Notes: a model not told the origin generated them from the letters alone. Positions 34,801 to 46,199 are shown, counted from the stretch's first letter. The stretch is DNA of 64,000 nucleotides from Rosa chinensis (GCF_002994745.2 NC_037090.1:22952001-23016000), one strand, 5' to 3'. Program-made: numbers and translations.

Positions 34801-37148
34801 TCGGACAATACTTACATTGAGCTCTCTTAGTATGGCCAACCACTTTCTCCACTCCATCGATAGTCTCAATTAAAGGATGATCCTCCTTCGTGAAGTGATC
34901 CCATACGTTCGATCTCTGCTTGCCTTTCTTCTTCTCTCCTCTTTTTCTCTTGTCAACAGAGCTCCGAGCAGTAGAAGCTTTGGTTGCTTTGGTCGGTTTT
35001 GGAGCAGCTGCTACTTGTTCTGCAGCGGGGTTCTTGCTTACAAGCACAATGTCATTGCAAGCGGATGGTTCGTCACTGGAAGCAGATGGGTTAGAGGAGC
35101 TAGCAGATGTTGCGGACATGGAAGTAGATCTCAAAGGCAGCAAGCTGCAAGCATATGTACAACCTCAATATTTCCTGGCCTGAAATGAAGACGACAAGCA
35201 ATTTTGTTTAGCAATATTTCCTAGCCTCAAAACAGATGCAAATATCTTTTTTTCATTAACAGTTAACAAAGCACAAAACTGAGCAAAACAGAGCAACAGA
35301 GCACTAGCAGTAGTAGCAGTCATATAGTAGCAATAGGTTCTTCTATAATCTATACCGCAACAAAGCACTCAAAAGAAAACCCATTTACCAGTTCACCTCA
35401 AATGCATAGTAAATACAAAAATGCCTTGTTCGCAATTCTCAAACCATCAATCCCACACAGTCCAATCAATCCCACAGAAAATGAATATCAAATTCTATAC
35501 AATTTGAGAAGACCAGAAATGGATAGAGAGAAAACTACCTTTAAAAACTGGGTTTACTGCTCTAGGTACATGCTTCTTCTTGTTGAAGCCATGGCGGAAG
35601 AATGAAAGTCAAGTGTCTCAGAGTTTTGGCTGCACAGAATCTAAAAAAAAAAAAGCAGATTAGGTTCTTCTATATCCACATGTCAGGTAGCAACCATAAG
35701 TGGGTGTTTGAATACATCTGATGCATAACATATAAGTTCATAATTCTATTTACATAAAAAGTAATTGATACTCCTCAAAGTGGTTTTTGATTTGATTTGA
35801 TGCAAGCTAACTGGGGCTTTTTATGGGCACCCAAAAAAAAAAGTGGTCCTGAGGTTGATAAGGTCTTGCAAAGAATACAAACTATATAAGCAACATATAC
35901 AGTTAAAAGGACATAGAATTAATAAAGATAAATAATCAAGTACTGTGAACCTGATATGGATCTCACAGATATTTACTTATATGAATTTTAGGGCTTAGTG
36001 GTAGGTGAATCATGAAAAGGTGCATATATGGACTTTGATTCCTCATGATTCCCTCATGATTTCCAGCTCGTGATGCACATCCCCCAAATGCATATCATAT
36101 TACATCCCTACCCACCACAATTTTTATATGATCTTTGTGAATTATCAAAGTACCAACCATGACCAAGTAATTGCCTAATCAAATCTAATAAATGGGTTGC
36201 CAAATTAACCACATAGGATTCCAAATTCAACCAAGTAAAACAAAACGCAGTAAGCAAAAACTATCAAAAATTGAAACTTTGAAACAAACAACAAAGTTTG
36301 AATTTTTATACCACAAATCTTGATGGGTGCTTCAAGCTCTAACAAATTGGGTTGTTGCAAGAAGATATCTTTTGAGGCAGAGCAGAGTTGTCGGATCTCG
36401 GACTCCGATAGCTGCACGCATGTATCTGCTTTCCGGGTCGGCATCGGACTTCAAGAAGATGGCTAAAGATGTCATCAATAACCGATTGGTCCATTAGTCA
36501 AACGCCTGAAGTCAACGGCTATGGAAAATAATTGAAAGACTAAAACTTGAAGAGAGAAGAAGAAGAAGAAGATGAAGGAGAAGAAGAAGAGAGGGAGTGA
36601 AAGAAAAGCATGAGACTGGGATCCAGACTTACATTGATGGAGGTCGAAGACGGGGTTGCATCAACCAAATCGCAGATGGCTAACAGCCCATCACAAATCG
36701 AAGACGCAATGGTCTTGCTCGTCGGGGCTGCATCCGATCTTTGAGGGCAATCGTCTTGCTCGTCTGGGTTAGAGAATGGAGAGTTGGACACACAGAGAGT
36801 GAGGCAGTGAGCGATAGAGACTAGAGAGAACTAGAGAAATTTTAGGGTTTTGAACTTTTGATCGAATGGATAGGAGTTAGTCAGATCAGATGTTGGCGCA
36901 GGATCAAATGAGAATGAGTCTATTTTACAGAAATAAGCTCGGCCCTAATATCCACTTATACACTGATATCTGTATTTCGGTTCCAAAGGGGTTTTAAAAA
37001 CAAGAACCAGAACCGAACTGATAAGACTTCATCAGGAACTGAACCGAGAAAAATGTAAATACATATGCCCTAAAACCGAACATAACCGGGTTTTTCGGTA
37101 TGGTTCGGTGCGGTTCCTTCGGTTTTACAGTTCGCCAGGCCAGCCCTA
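31824..37148 (-). mobile_element. hAT transposon 2, complete, inside Copia element B
   Basis: Inverted ends TAAGGCTGGCCTG and TAGGGCTGGCCTGG. Perfect 8-bp duplication TTTACATC at 31816-31823 and 37149-37156. 5325 bp. Both ends carry dense GGTTCGG/GAACCGA subterminal repeats (31840-32050 and 36960-37140), the kind of array that hAT transposases bind. It encodes a RICESLEEPER-like transposase on the minus strand. It sits between gag and protease of the Copia element. Minus-strand sequence 35600-36960, upstream of the transposase, is leader-like and without a second gene. Confidence 0.95.
32615..35119 (-). pseudogene. hAT transposase 2 (zinc finger BED / RICESLEEPER-like), two in-frame TAG codons
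   Basis: Model complement(join(32615..32763, 32866..35119)), 801 codons including stops, with a GT-AG intron whose phase restores the frame. N-terminal low-complexity Ser/Ala/Lys region, then BED zinc finger (SNVWDHFTKED...CKYC). The core has FIDRGWQMHKRVLAF, TISVDNASANKHAIDYL and DVPTRWNSTFLMLDTA; an acidic insert (DENEEDEDDDETEN) follows. Dimerisation block: DILAIQVSTVASESSFSTG. The second exon gives a basic tail ending KKKRHKK, likely a nuclear localisation signal. TAG stops lie at codons 109 (34793-34795) and 161 (34637-34639); no frameshift was seen. Confidence 0.9.
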
Positions 37149-37418
37149 TTTACATCTGTATAGTGCTATTTCGAACCATATAAATATGTGTAGTAAATAA
37201 ATTCAAATAAACTCAATGCTTCAGAATAAAATCCAAAATTTATTAATAAGCCAATGATAATCAAATCAAGGTCTTGTTCAGAAATCTATTTCATCAAATC
37301 ATTATTTAAAATAAAATTTAAGATCAAGCAATAGTCTAATTAATAAAAATAAGACATTATGCCTTCACAAATGTCTTTGGAAAATAAAATAAAGCAGATC
37401 AGTCAAAATCTGAAGCAT

Positions 37419-38464
37419 TCATTGACTAAACAAGTTCCTTATTGCCACTGAAGTCTGCAATTGTGAGGTTGACATCTGGGTCATGGACTTCTTCTTCCAT
37501 ATAGTGAGCCTCTTGTTCTTTAGACTCCCTATACCTCTTGTAAGTGGCTGCAACTCTGTTGCTTGCTTGGCAGTTCTTGTACCAATGCCCAATGACTCCA
37601 CACCTATAGCATGGTTCATTGCCAACTCTTTCATGTTTGACTGAAGAGTTCTTAGGTGCCTTTTGCATCTTGTTTCCATGACCACTAGACCCAGCACCAC
37701 CATCTCTGCGCCATACATTGGGAGGGCCTCCACGGCCCATACCACGACCCCACGTCCCTTGCCACGTGGTGCATTGTTGCCACATGGGTAGAGATTAGCA
37801 CGTCCAACCCCCTTTGCTTTGGGGTTCTTTCCACCTTTTTCTTTGCCATAATTAGCCTCGGGAATTTTCTTTGTCCCAACAGGCCTGGCATTGTTGTTCA
37901 AAAGAACCTCATTATGCCTCTCAGCCACTTGCAGTAGGTTGATCAACTTATTAAAGGTTGTGATTCTTTTGTTGTCATACTCCAACCTATACTGGTTTGC
38001 AAGTATAAGTGCTGAAGTAGGAAAAGTGGAAAGAGTCTTTTCGATCATGTCATTTTATGTGAGTTCCCTTCCACAGAAATTGAGACGTTCCTTGAGACGC
38101 AACATGTCCTTGTTGAGTCATTGACCCTTTTGTAGTCAAGTAAGCGGATTTCATTCCACTGAACGGTCCGTTCTGGGAGTAAAGTGTCATAAATGTTCCC
38201 AAAACGTCCCTTAAGGGCATCCCATAGTTCTTTAGGTGTCTTCAACTAAAGGTACTCTCAGCGTAGGCTAGGATCAATATGTCGCCTTAGAAACATTAAG
38301 GCATTTGCTTTCACCTTATTAGACGGTACATCGTCATTGGGGTCGGTAATGGTGGTTGTGTAGTCTTTTGCCACAAATGCAGTTTCCACATCTGAAACCC
38401 AACAATGGTACTCGAGTCCTTCAGAGTCCAAGATGTCAAATTCAGGTCGAGTTGGATCAGCCAT
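37419..38464 (-). pseudogene. gag: Copia element B gag, broken
   Basis: Starts MADPTRPEFDILDSEGLEYH at 38464. The next block (LWDALKGRFGNIYDTLLPER, 38245 down) and FNKLINLLQVAERHNEVLL follow, with stops and frame changes near 38258 and 38045 and again near 37750. A CCHC knuckle CYRCGVIGHWYKNC lies at about 37625-37570. The frame ends FSGNKELV just before the hAT 2 insertion. Nucleocapsid function is inferred from the family. Confidence 0.85.
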
Positions 38465-38697
38465 CTACATAAACAAGAGAGAATATATAAATTACGCAAT
38501 CATAACGACATACACGTTAATTATTTTCCAAAAATATGAATTAGATTTCAAGACCAAGATTCATAATGGTCACATTTTTTTTTTTTTGATGCTATGTGAA
38601 AATGCTTTATCACGGTAAGTATGTATTTATAATGCACATGAATTTTCATTATCATGGCAAAATGCAATCTATGTATAGCATTCTTAAATAAGAAATA

Positions 38698-39376
38698 GGG
38701 TGGTTCTAGTTGGATCTCCAAATTCGATATTTGGACCTCCAACTTTTTTCAATTATTAATAGACTTTGTCAAGTCATATGGAAAGACAAATAAGGACAAA
38801 GTGAGAAAAATGAATGAAAAAAAAAATTACTCTTACCTCCCCATATATAACATTCAATTAAATTATTTTTTTTTTCTTCAGAATTTCCTTATATTGCCAT
38901 ATAGTTTTATAATTTACCTAAACAATTAAGTAACAACAATAATTTCTATACATGGCCCATCATAGTAAATTCAAAACAATCTGATTTGGAATTTTCTTAA
39001 ACTAAATTAATTGAATATTATGATATAGTTATTACTCAATCTTCCAACCCAAAACCCTTGAAATCCTTCTTTTAGCAAATTCAAAGTGATTCTAGCAACA
39101 TATCAAGATCAAGAACCAATCCTCTGTTTAATTTTGGTGGAGGAGAGACACACTCATAAGAGAGCAATATCATGTGGTTTTGATTCATTCTTCTTTTCGT
39201 GGTTGAAGATAGAGATAAAAAGTAGAGTAACAGATTAATGTATCTCATGTTCAAGGGTGTTTTGGTAAAAATAAGGAGGTCTACTTAGCTTTTCAAGTAT
39301 TATAAAAAGTAAATTAGAGGTGTACTAAGTATAGGAGGTCCAAATAGCAAATTTGGAGGTCCAACTAGAACCACCC
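38698..39376. mobile_element. Mutator-type MITE inside the Copia B leader
   Basis: Terminal inverted repeats of about 40 bp start GGGTGGTTCTAGTTGGA. Perfect 9-bp duplication TAAGAAATA at 38689-38697 and 39377-39385, the Mutator target length. 679 bp, AT-rich, no coding. Confidence 0.92.
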
Positions 39377-39385
39377 TAAGAAATA

Positions 39386-40255
39386 ACCATAGCACATAAG
39401 AAAGAATAAAACATAGCATATATAAAAATAAATTACATGGCATGCTCAAATTTCACAAATATACAACAATATATATGCTAGACATAATAATAGCAATAAT
39501 ATATCATGCGTAAAATAAAATATAAACAATAGCATAATATATATATATATATATAAAGGCATGCGTAGGAATAATTATATAAGCGTAGATAAAATAAAAA
39601 CATGCTCAAAATTTCATAAATAATAAAAACATAAACAATAAAATATAAGGCATGCTTAAAAATAGTAAGTATAAATAAAATTCACATGCTTTAGATTCCA
39701 CAAATATATATCACATATATAAGCAATAATATAGCATGCTCAAAAGTTCTAATGATAAACAATTAAATATACCGGAGTATGAAATTAAATAAATAAAAAG
39801 AGAACATACTTGGTTTCGAGAAAACAAAACAATCCTAGCGCACATGCGTATTGATGCAAGCATGCGTAGCGATGTTTTTGGGCTTGAGAAAAACTGGGCT
39901 GCTTCCTCTCTCTTTTCAGCAGTACGTGGGCCACGGGCCTTGTTCTTTTTTTTTCCTTTTTTTTTTTTCTGTCTGGGCCGCAAGACTTTCTTTTTTTTTT
40001 CTTTGGGTCGGGTCACCTCTTTTTGCTTTTTTTTTTTTTTTCCTTTTTTTCTCTCCCTTCTTTGCATCTTCTTTCCTCTCTTTTTCTCTCTTTCTGGTTT
40101 GCAGATAGGTTGGGTAGAAGGGAAAATTTCCAGTAGGGCTGCTGCGTCAGGGCGTTGCAGCAGGGGCTGGGCCGTGTGTGCTCTAGCATGTAGGGCGAGC
40201 GTCTGGGCGGGTGGGCGTGCTTGCGTGCAGGCAGGTGGGCGGCGCAGGGGCTAGG
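39386..40255. other. Copia element B leader (non-coding)
   Basis: AT-rich sequence with repeated GCATGCTCAAA-like words (39400-39800), then T-rich tracts (39940-40100) and a GC-rich part. No gene. A 136-codon frame at 39844-40254 is low-complexity Phe/Arg. Confidence 0.5.
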
Positions 40256-40546
40256 CAGAGCCGGACCTGACGTGAGGCCCATGAGTCGGCCATCTCAAGC
40301 CTAGTGTCTCGTCCGGCCTAATTTTTTTTCTAAGGGTATTTAAAAAAATTATTGAGTAAATAAAATATAAGTCTTTGTAAGTTGCATTCCTTTCTTTTAG
40401 GCCTAGGAAAGTTATATATTTATTTTTCTTTTCAATTGTTTTTATTTGTAGATATTCTTTTGGCTATTTTTTTTTTCTTTTCTATAATAAATGCAGACCC
40501 ATTTTTATTTTTCGTCTCAAGCCTCAAAATTTCAAGTCTAGGCCTG
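40256..40546. mobile_element. Small hAT MITE in the Copia B leader
   Basis: Starts CAGAGCCGGACCTGA, ends AGTCTAGGCCTG (inverted CAGGCCTAGACT). 8-bp duplication GGGCTAGG at 40248-40255 and 40547-40554. 291 bp. Confidence 0.85.
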
Positions 40547-40870
40547 GGGCTAGGTGAGGCTTTTGGTTGCAGCAGCAGTGTGTTGCAGCTGGGTTCACGG
40601 CCGGAAGAAAGATCCGGAGGGCAGGAGGCCGGAAAAATGTCGGACGAAGGATCTTGAGGGGCCGGGTGTGCTGGACAAGGAGCTGGGCTGGAGGCCAGTG
40701 GGACTGGCAGTCGGGCTGAGGTCGGTCTGGCCGGTGAAGTGGATGGGGAAGAAGAAAGAAAAAAAATTCTCTGGGGTTTTTTGTTTTTTTTTTCTCGACG
40801 GGAAGAAGAAAGAAACTAGAAAACTAGGATTTTTTTTTTTTGGCTATTGGCTCTGACCGTGCTGATAACG

Positions 40871-41664
40871 TGTAAAAGTGAACTGGACTTGGTCTACTCA
40901 TTTCATTTCATAGTCCCTTAATAGGGCTGTCAATGGGTCGTGTCAGGTTGGGTTCGTGTCGGGTCAAGGTATTTATCGTGTTGCAGGAGACAAACCCAAA
41001 CCCAACCCATTTAATAATCGTGTCAAAAATTTAAACTCAAACCCAACCTATTTATTAAACGGGTTATCCGTTTCCAACTCGCTTAACCCATTTAATAAAT
41101 AGGTCGTGTCATGTTAAACAAAATGACTCATTTAAGGGTTAACAATGCAACCCATTTAACTACAAAAATGCATAAATTGATTAAATTCACTAAAAACTCC
41201 ACAAGACGAAGAATGTAAATAATTATATATAATTCATAAATAATTAAATCCAATGATTATAAAGCAAAATATTTTAAATTGTCTAATTCTATGATCAAAT
41301 ACTCCCAACATCCAAAATTTCAAGATGAAGTATAGCATAATCGGGTTATACGGGTTCACTTCATGTTGGTGAGTTGACTCATGGTCAACTCATTTATTAA
41401 ATGGGTCATAGTAGGTTGACCCACGACTGACCTGCTTTTTAATTGTGCGGGTTCAACCCGCTTTATTTCGTGTGGGTTTCGAGTCGTGTTATCAGGTCGT
41501 GTCGGAATTGACAGTCCTAGTCCCTTTATATAGGGATAGAATTACAACGGAAATATCAATCACAATAATGATACTAAATGTTGATTGAGCTGTGATTGTA
41601 ATTCCTTAGTTCCCTTTTCATCAGTTACTTTGACGAAGACACATTATGTGTTTTTTCTTTAACA
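40871..41664 (-). repeat. 5' LTR of Copia element B, split by a hAT element
   Basis: LTR parts 40871-40918 and 41518-41664 join to a unit matching 27643-27829. Its inner edge reads (minus) TTTTACA then CGTTATCAGCACG, not the initiator-Met site used by element A. Confidence 0.9.
40919..41517. mobile_element. Non-autonomous hAT element in the Copia B LTR
   Basis: Ends carry AGGGCTGTCAAT and, inverted, AGGACTGTCAATT. Flanked by TAGTCCCT at 40911-40918 and 41518-41525 (8 bp). Boundaries may shift by up to 3 bp. The interior is rich in AACCCATTTAA/GGGTTGGGTT motifs. Confidence 0.85.
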
Positions 41665-41809
41665 AAATCTGTCGGAAAAATCAATCACCTCCATCATTCC
41701 TTTTTTTTTTCTTAAAAAAAAAAAAAACCCCACCACCCAATCATACACTTCAGCCATATCCAACTTTATTACCACCCTTTGTCTACTCTTTCAACCTCTT
41801 CGCTTGAGA

Positions 41810-42242
41810 CAATGAATCGTCTCAAAGCTACAATAATTCATAAGTAAATTAGTGACAAGTGGCTCCTGATGTACTATTGATATTGTCCTAATTTAACCGC
41901 CTATGAGGTGTTGAGTTTTATTCAAAAGATTTCAGTACAATTGGAAGTGATGATTCTCCCACTTATAAATTATATTTTCTTTTGTCAATTTCCTAACATA
42001 GAATTTTCTCCATTCTCCAACAATAACATTGTCATGGATTAAACCCCAGGGAAGAAACGAACTTCGAATTTCTGACACCACATCCAGCAGAACTCTTTCA
42101 ACCAATTAGCTAAAACTTTTGGAATCAGTTTATATACAATGTTACAAAGGCTAATCGACCTGTACTCCGTCGCCGTCTTCGGACTTGTGACGAATGAGGA
42201 AAACAATATAATGATAAATTGATGCCCCCATACCATTACCAT
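41810..42242 (-). pseudogene. LINE reverse transcriptase fragment
   Basis: Minus-strand text SPKTATEYRSISLCNIVYKL and PKVLANWLKE is the conserved L1 RT block that precedes the catalytic domain. Downstream pieces (HDNVIVGEWRKF) appear in other frames. Short and broken; no poly(A) end could be tied to it. Confidence 0.6.
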
Positions 42243-43139
42243 TTAGAACATCAAAGCACAATATAACATTATAACCACTGTTAACTTAAAGATAAAACCT
42301 GAAGATCATACAATTGCATATTAGATAAACACAACAGACATACAAAACAACGATAACACATCAATCATGATACAAGTGTATAAAGAAAACAATTTGTGGA
42401 CGTCTTGCAAGCTGAAGACCAATACCAGCTTGTGATGAAAAGGAGGCCATTGCTGAAGAACAAGAATTTCTGAAATAACAAGAGCTTCTGTGATTCTCTC
42501 AATAACTCGCAACTATCTATAAGGCTAGATTACCTGAATGCTCGTAACAAGAGAGGTCACAGGGACCTTGTTTATAGAGTGAACAGATCAATTAGAGTCC
42601 TCCCCATAAGAGGCTAATGTATTCTATTCAAACTGCTACGTACACTATATGTTTATCTGATGATATTTACTTGGTTACCAAGTTATTTGGACTTCTTCTT
42701 ATGTTTTTGAGATTCTTATCACAAACACAATTATACAAAGACGAGGAATCATAGTTCATCTCGGATAACTCATGCTGCAAGTTATAACACGTTGTCATAT
42801 CCAAAGAGAATTGTATTCATGTTCAACTTTGTTCTTACGACCACATCATCACCCACCATTCTCCAAAATCTCTAATAAAATAATGTTGACTTACAATCTG
42901 GCCCAAGTGATCTCGTTTCCTCCACATGTTTTACCGCAACCTCCACCTCCCCTCAAGTGAAATCGTTACACAAAAAACCTGCTGGTTGTGAGATACATGA
43001 GAATTTACTACACCAAAAACTTCAGCCCACAACTCCCCTCCTCCAGTTCAAAATAAATTGCGAAAATTATATGTGAACTCCATTACAATCTACTCCGGAA
43101 TAAGACGTCATTGTCCCTGTCTCTATATTTAGCAAACTG
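42243..43139. other. Stretch upstream of the transporter
   Basis: Searched for the missing N-terminal exons of the NPF transporter (TM1-TM2, ExxER motif) and did not see them. A splice acceptor-like ctctatatttag lies at about 43123-43134. Confidence 0.4.
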
Positions 43140-44468
43140 ATGGAAATATCGGGTATGTTTTTTGTGATCAGTTATATATTCTTGTTGCAGGGGCTTCTTC
43201 TGTTATGGCTTTCTGCTGAGTATATGAGCGAGGGTACTGCAACTAGGGTATTCTATGGAGCTATGGTACTAATAACATTAGGCGAAGCTGGGCGGTGGGC
43301 TGCTTTGCAAGAATTTCTGGATGAACAATATTCAAGAGAACAAAATCATGCGGAACGCACATATGATGAAAACCTGGATAAGAAAGATGCTTTGTGGATG
43401 CTTCCTTGGTTTATAGGTGCAGTGATTCCTCTTTTCCTTTTAAAAACAACTTGGCCACAAATATTCATGATATCAACAATTGCAATGGCGGTTTCTTATT
43501 TAGGGTTCTTGTTGGGCTTTCGTTATTATTTCACATACAATATGACTAATACTGAACAAGGCCAAGATGCTCGCCCAGAAGAAGTCAATCATCTAGAACA
43601 AGCACCAAGAGTCCCTGAACAAACAAGGTCAGGAAATGTATGGAGACTGATAAATATATTAAGGAAAGATGAACGTTTTCTCATAGAAGCATTAGCTATA
43701 TGGTTAGCCTTCCTCCTTGCATACGGTGTTGTAAATGCAGCAGGAAGCACGTTTTTTTTTCAACAAATGGATAACTTGGATAACCCTTTCGATAACTATG
43801 ATCCTGCAGTCTATTTCAATGTGTTTGCCTCATTTTCAAAGTACTTGATCTCATTTCTCTGGAACTTAATTCCAAGGAAATGGAAACCATCGCGGCTGAG
43901 GATTTGGTGCGGAATGGCTTGTATTGTGCTTTGTTGTCTTGTTGCTTCGCAAGTTGAGAGCCACAGGTTAAACACTTCTTCAAATACGAGCATATTTTGG
44001 TTGGTTCCTCAGTTCTTCTTACTGGGAGTCATGGAAGGCCTAGCCATTTATGGAATGATCGATTTTCTTGTTGATCGAGTGTCTGAAGTTGATAAAGTGA
44101 TGGTCGCATATTATGGATCCCACACCACTGACTTGATCATAGGTATTGGAAAAATACTTGTTGGTCTCAGTGTTTTGGCGTTCAGAGGAAGCTGGTTTGA
44201 TGACAACAACTTAGATGCCAGTCATCTTGATAAATATTACAGAGCATTAACAATCTTAACTTCTGTTGTCTTCTTCTTCCACTGTTGTATCGCCTTTTAC
44301 TATTACACTAAGGAAGAATTACAAGATGAGACGCCTTCATCGGTGACAGTTGAGATGGTAAATAATCAGTCACAACCAGAGCTCAACCTACCGCGGCATA
44401 ATGTTGATAATGAATTTACCAAGATGCTTGATGAGACAGTTGGAGGACCATCTGATACATATGGGTAG
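43140..44468 (+). CDS. NRT1/PTR-family (NPF) transporter, N-terminus missing
   Basis: An uninterrupted 442-codon frame ending TAG at 44466-44468. Family wording: FVISYIFLLQGLLLLWLSA (TM), a cytoplasmic loop (GSGNVWRLINILRKDERFL region), PQFFLLGVMEGLAIYGMIDF and a final hydrophobic segment before a polar tail. Proton-coupled NPF members carry nitrate, peptides or hormones across membranes; the substrate is not predictable. Usual length is near 570-600 residues, so about 120-150 N-terminal residues with the first helices and ExxER motif are absent. Either upstream exons lie farther left (a C-AAA-CTG-ATG read from an acceptor at 43134 is possible), or the gene was truncated by the LINE and Copia insertions. 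The open frame suggests recent or continuing constraint. Confidence 0.75.
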   Translation: MEISGMFFVISYIFLLQGLLLLWLSAEYMSEGTATRVFYGAMVLITLGEAGRWAALQEFLDEQYSREQNHAERTYDENLDKKDALWMLPWFIGAVIPLFLLKTTWPQIFMISTIAMAVSYLGFLLGFRYYFTYNMTNTEQGQDARPEEVNHLEQAPRVPEQTRSGNVWRLINILRKDERFLIEALAIWLAFLLAYGVVNAAGSTFFFQQMDNLDNPFDNYDPAVYFNVFASFSKYLISFLWNLIPRKWKPSRLRIWCGMACIVLCCLVASQVESHRLNTSSNTSIFWLVPQFFLLGVMEGLAIYGMIDFLVDRVSEVDKVMVAYYGSHTTDLIIGIGKILVGLSVLAFRGSWFDDNNLDASHLDKYYRALTILTSVVFFFHCCIAFYYYTKEELQDETPSSVTVEMVNNQSQPELNLPRHNVDNEFTKMLDETVGGPSDTYG

Positions 44469-44830
44469 TTTGAATAGTTTAGGGTTAAAAGAGAATTAAT
44501 TTCGTATCAGCCGAGTTTAATAATCCTCCTATGTTGTGGTCAGGTCAGAACTGCTTTAAGTTCAGCTATAATATATAACTGAGTGTTTGGTAAATTGTTT
44601 TCTAGAAGTGTCATGTGTATGAAAAACAATTTCAAATTATCTGTTAAACTCTATGTAAGTAGTTTCTTAGTTGTGCGTTACCAAAATAGAGATATATACT
44701 TTTTTGTTTTTTTTGAAATGATAGAGATATATACTTAAATTGCATGCTTCTAATAATAGTAACTACTTACATACAACTAAGTATATATGTCTAGATGAAT
44801 TCTCGAGACACATTGCCTAGATGAATTTGG
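44469..44830. other. 3' flank of the transporter
   Basis: AT-rich, no coding. The duplicated words CTAGATGAATT at about 44793 and 44819 are the only structure seen. Confidence 0.4.
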
Positions 44831-46199
44831 CTTTTTTTTTTGGTAAGATGGGGGCCAAAAAAGACCCAAAACAAAGAACACTAACTTAAGGCATTACAAA
44901 CTTTCCTAGATCTAGGAACTTCACTCAAATCATCAAGGAAGGCATTGATAACTTGAGGAGGAGGTTGCTCCATGTAGATAGTGCCTACGTCAGTGTCCAA
45001 ACTACACTTAGATGGCACATCTGCAACCATGTTAACTTCTCGATACACATGAGCCACAATGCATTCTTCAAATCCAGCTTTCATTTGTAGGCAGCTATCA
45101 ATAACACTCTTAAGAGGATGAAGGTTATCAACACCATTGTTCAACAACTGAACAATAAATTCTAAATCGCATTCAACTATAATTTTAGGGATATTCAATT
45201 GATAAGCCATCTGCAAACCAAGAAGCATCCCCCAAGCCTCAGCCTCAATGACTTTGCCATATCCCATGTATGAAGAAAAACCTTTTATCTAGGTTCCATT
45301 CTGATCTCTAAGCACACCCCCAGCACCAATGTTACCAGAATTGGATTTAATTAGCTCCATCAACATTGAGTTTTACCCATCCTATATCAGGTTTTGACCA
45401 TTTAAAATCAATAACATACCTCACATTTGAATCAGGTGGCACTACTAGAATTTTTCTCATATACATTGGCCAAAAACCGATGTAAAAAAAAATTTGTACC
45501 CATGTGTTAGTGGGTGATGTAAAAGATCGCCAAAAAATAGACATCGGTTAAAAACCGATGTCCCATACAACAATAAACATCGGATTAGATTCCAAAATCG
45601 ATGTTAAACTGCTATTATGATCACAAATTGGTGTTTTTAGATATTGTTAAACCTTCATATTTATGCATTTAATGCTTAACGAAATATAGGTCCAATAGCA
45701 CTAGTATTCATCTTAACATCGTTACTCATTCTAGAAACGATGTGTAATATATTCTTAGACATCGGTATTTTTGAAATTTGCCTGCTGTTTATAAGCTTTA
45801 CGGGTACTTGCCATATATCACACTATTTAAGATTGATTCTACATTCTTTTGTATTACTCGACCGATGTTCATTATTATGTTAAACATCGTTTCCTTTTAC
45901 GAAGTGATGTCCAAGCTTATATTAAACATCAGTTTTTGAGGTTAACACTGATGTTCATACTTATACTAAACATCGTTTTTCATTTAATAAATCGATGTCC
46001 ATTGCATTGTTTTACATCGTTTCTTACTTAATAAGTCGATATCCATTGCGTTGTTTTACATCGTTTCTTACTTAATAACTTGATGTGCACTTAATAAAGA
46101 GACATCGATTTCTGTTTCGAATCTGATGTATCATCTCTTTAATGACATCGTTTTTGTAGTTTAATACTAATTTGAAATAGGTGTATATACATCATGTCC

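Larger units (their letters stand above)
27643..41664 (-). mobile_element. Copia LTR retrotransposon (element B), old and heavily nested
   Basis: Short LTRs, 27643-27829 (187 bp) and 40871-41664 (the same unit with a ~600-bp insertion), start TGTAAAAGTG. A perfect 5-bp duplication AAATC flanks the whole (27638-27642 and 41665-41669). Coding order on the minus strand is gag (38464-37419), protease, integrase, RT, RNase H, so Copia. About 16 differences in 187 bp between LTRs indicate an older insertion than element A. Four younger transposons interrupt it (31824-37148, 38698-39376, 40256-40546, 40919-41517). All frames contain stops. Confidence 0.95.

Noticed and set aside
39844..40254. 136-codon frame rich in Phe and Arg
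   Set aside because: Low-complexity translation of T-rich tracts in the Copia B leader.
43151..43190. Intron in the NPF frame (gtatgt ... ttgttgcag)
   Set aside because: The translated stretch gives the expected helix wording FVISYIFLLQGLLLLWLSA, so it is better read as coding.
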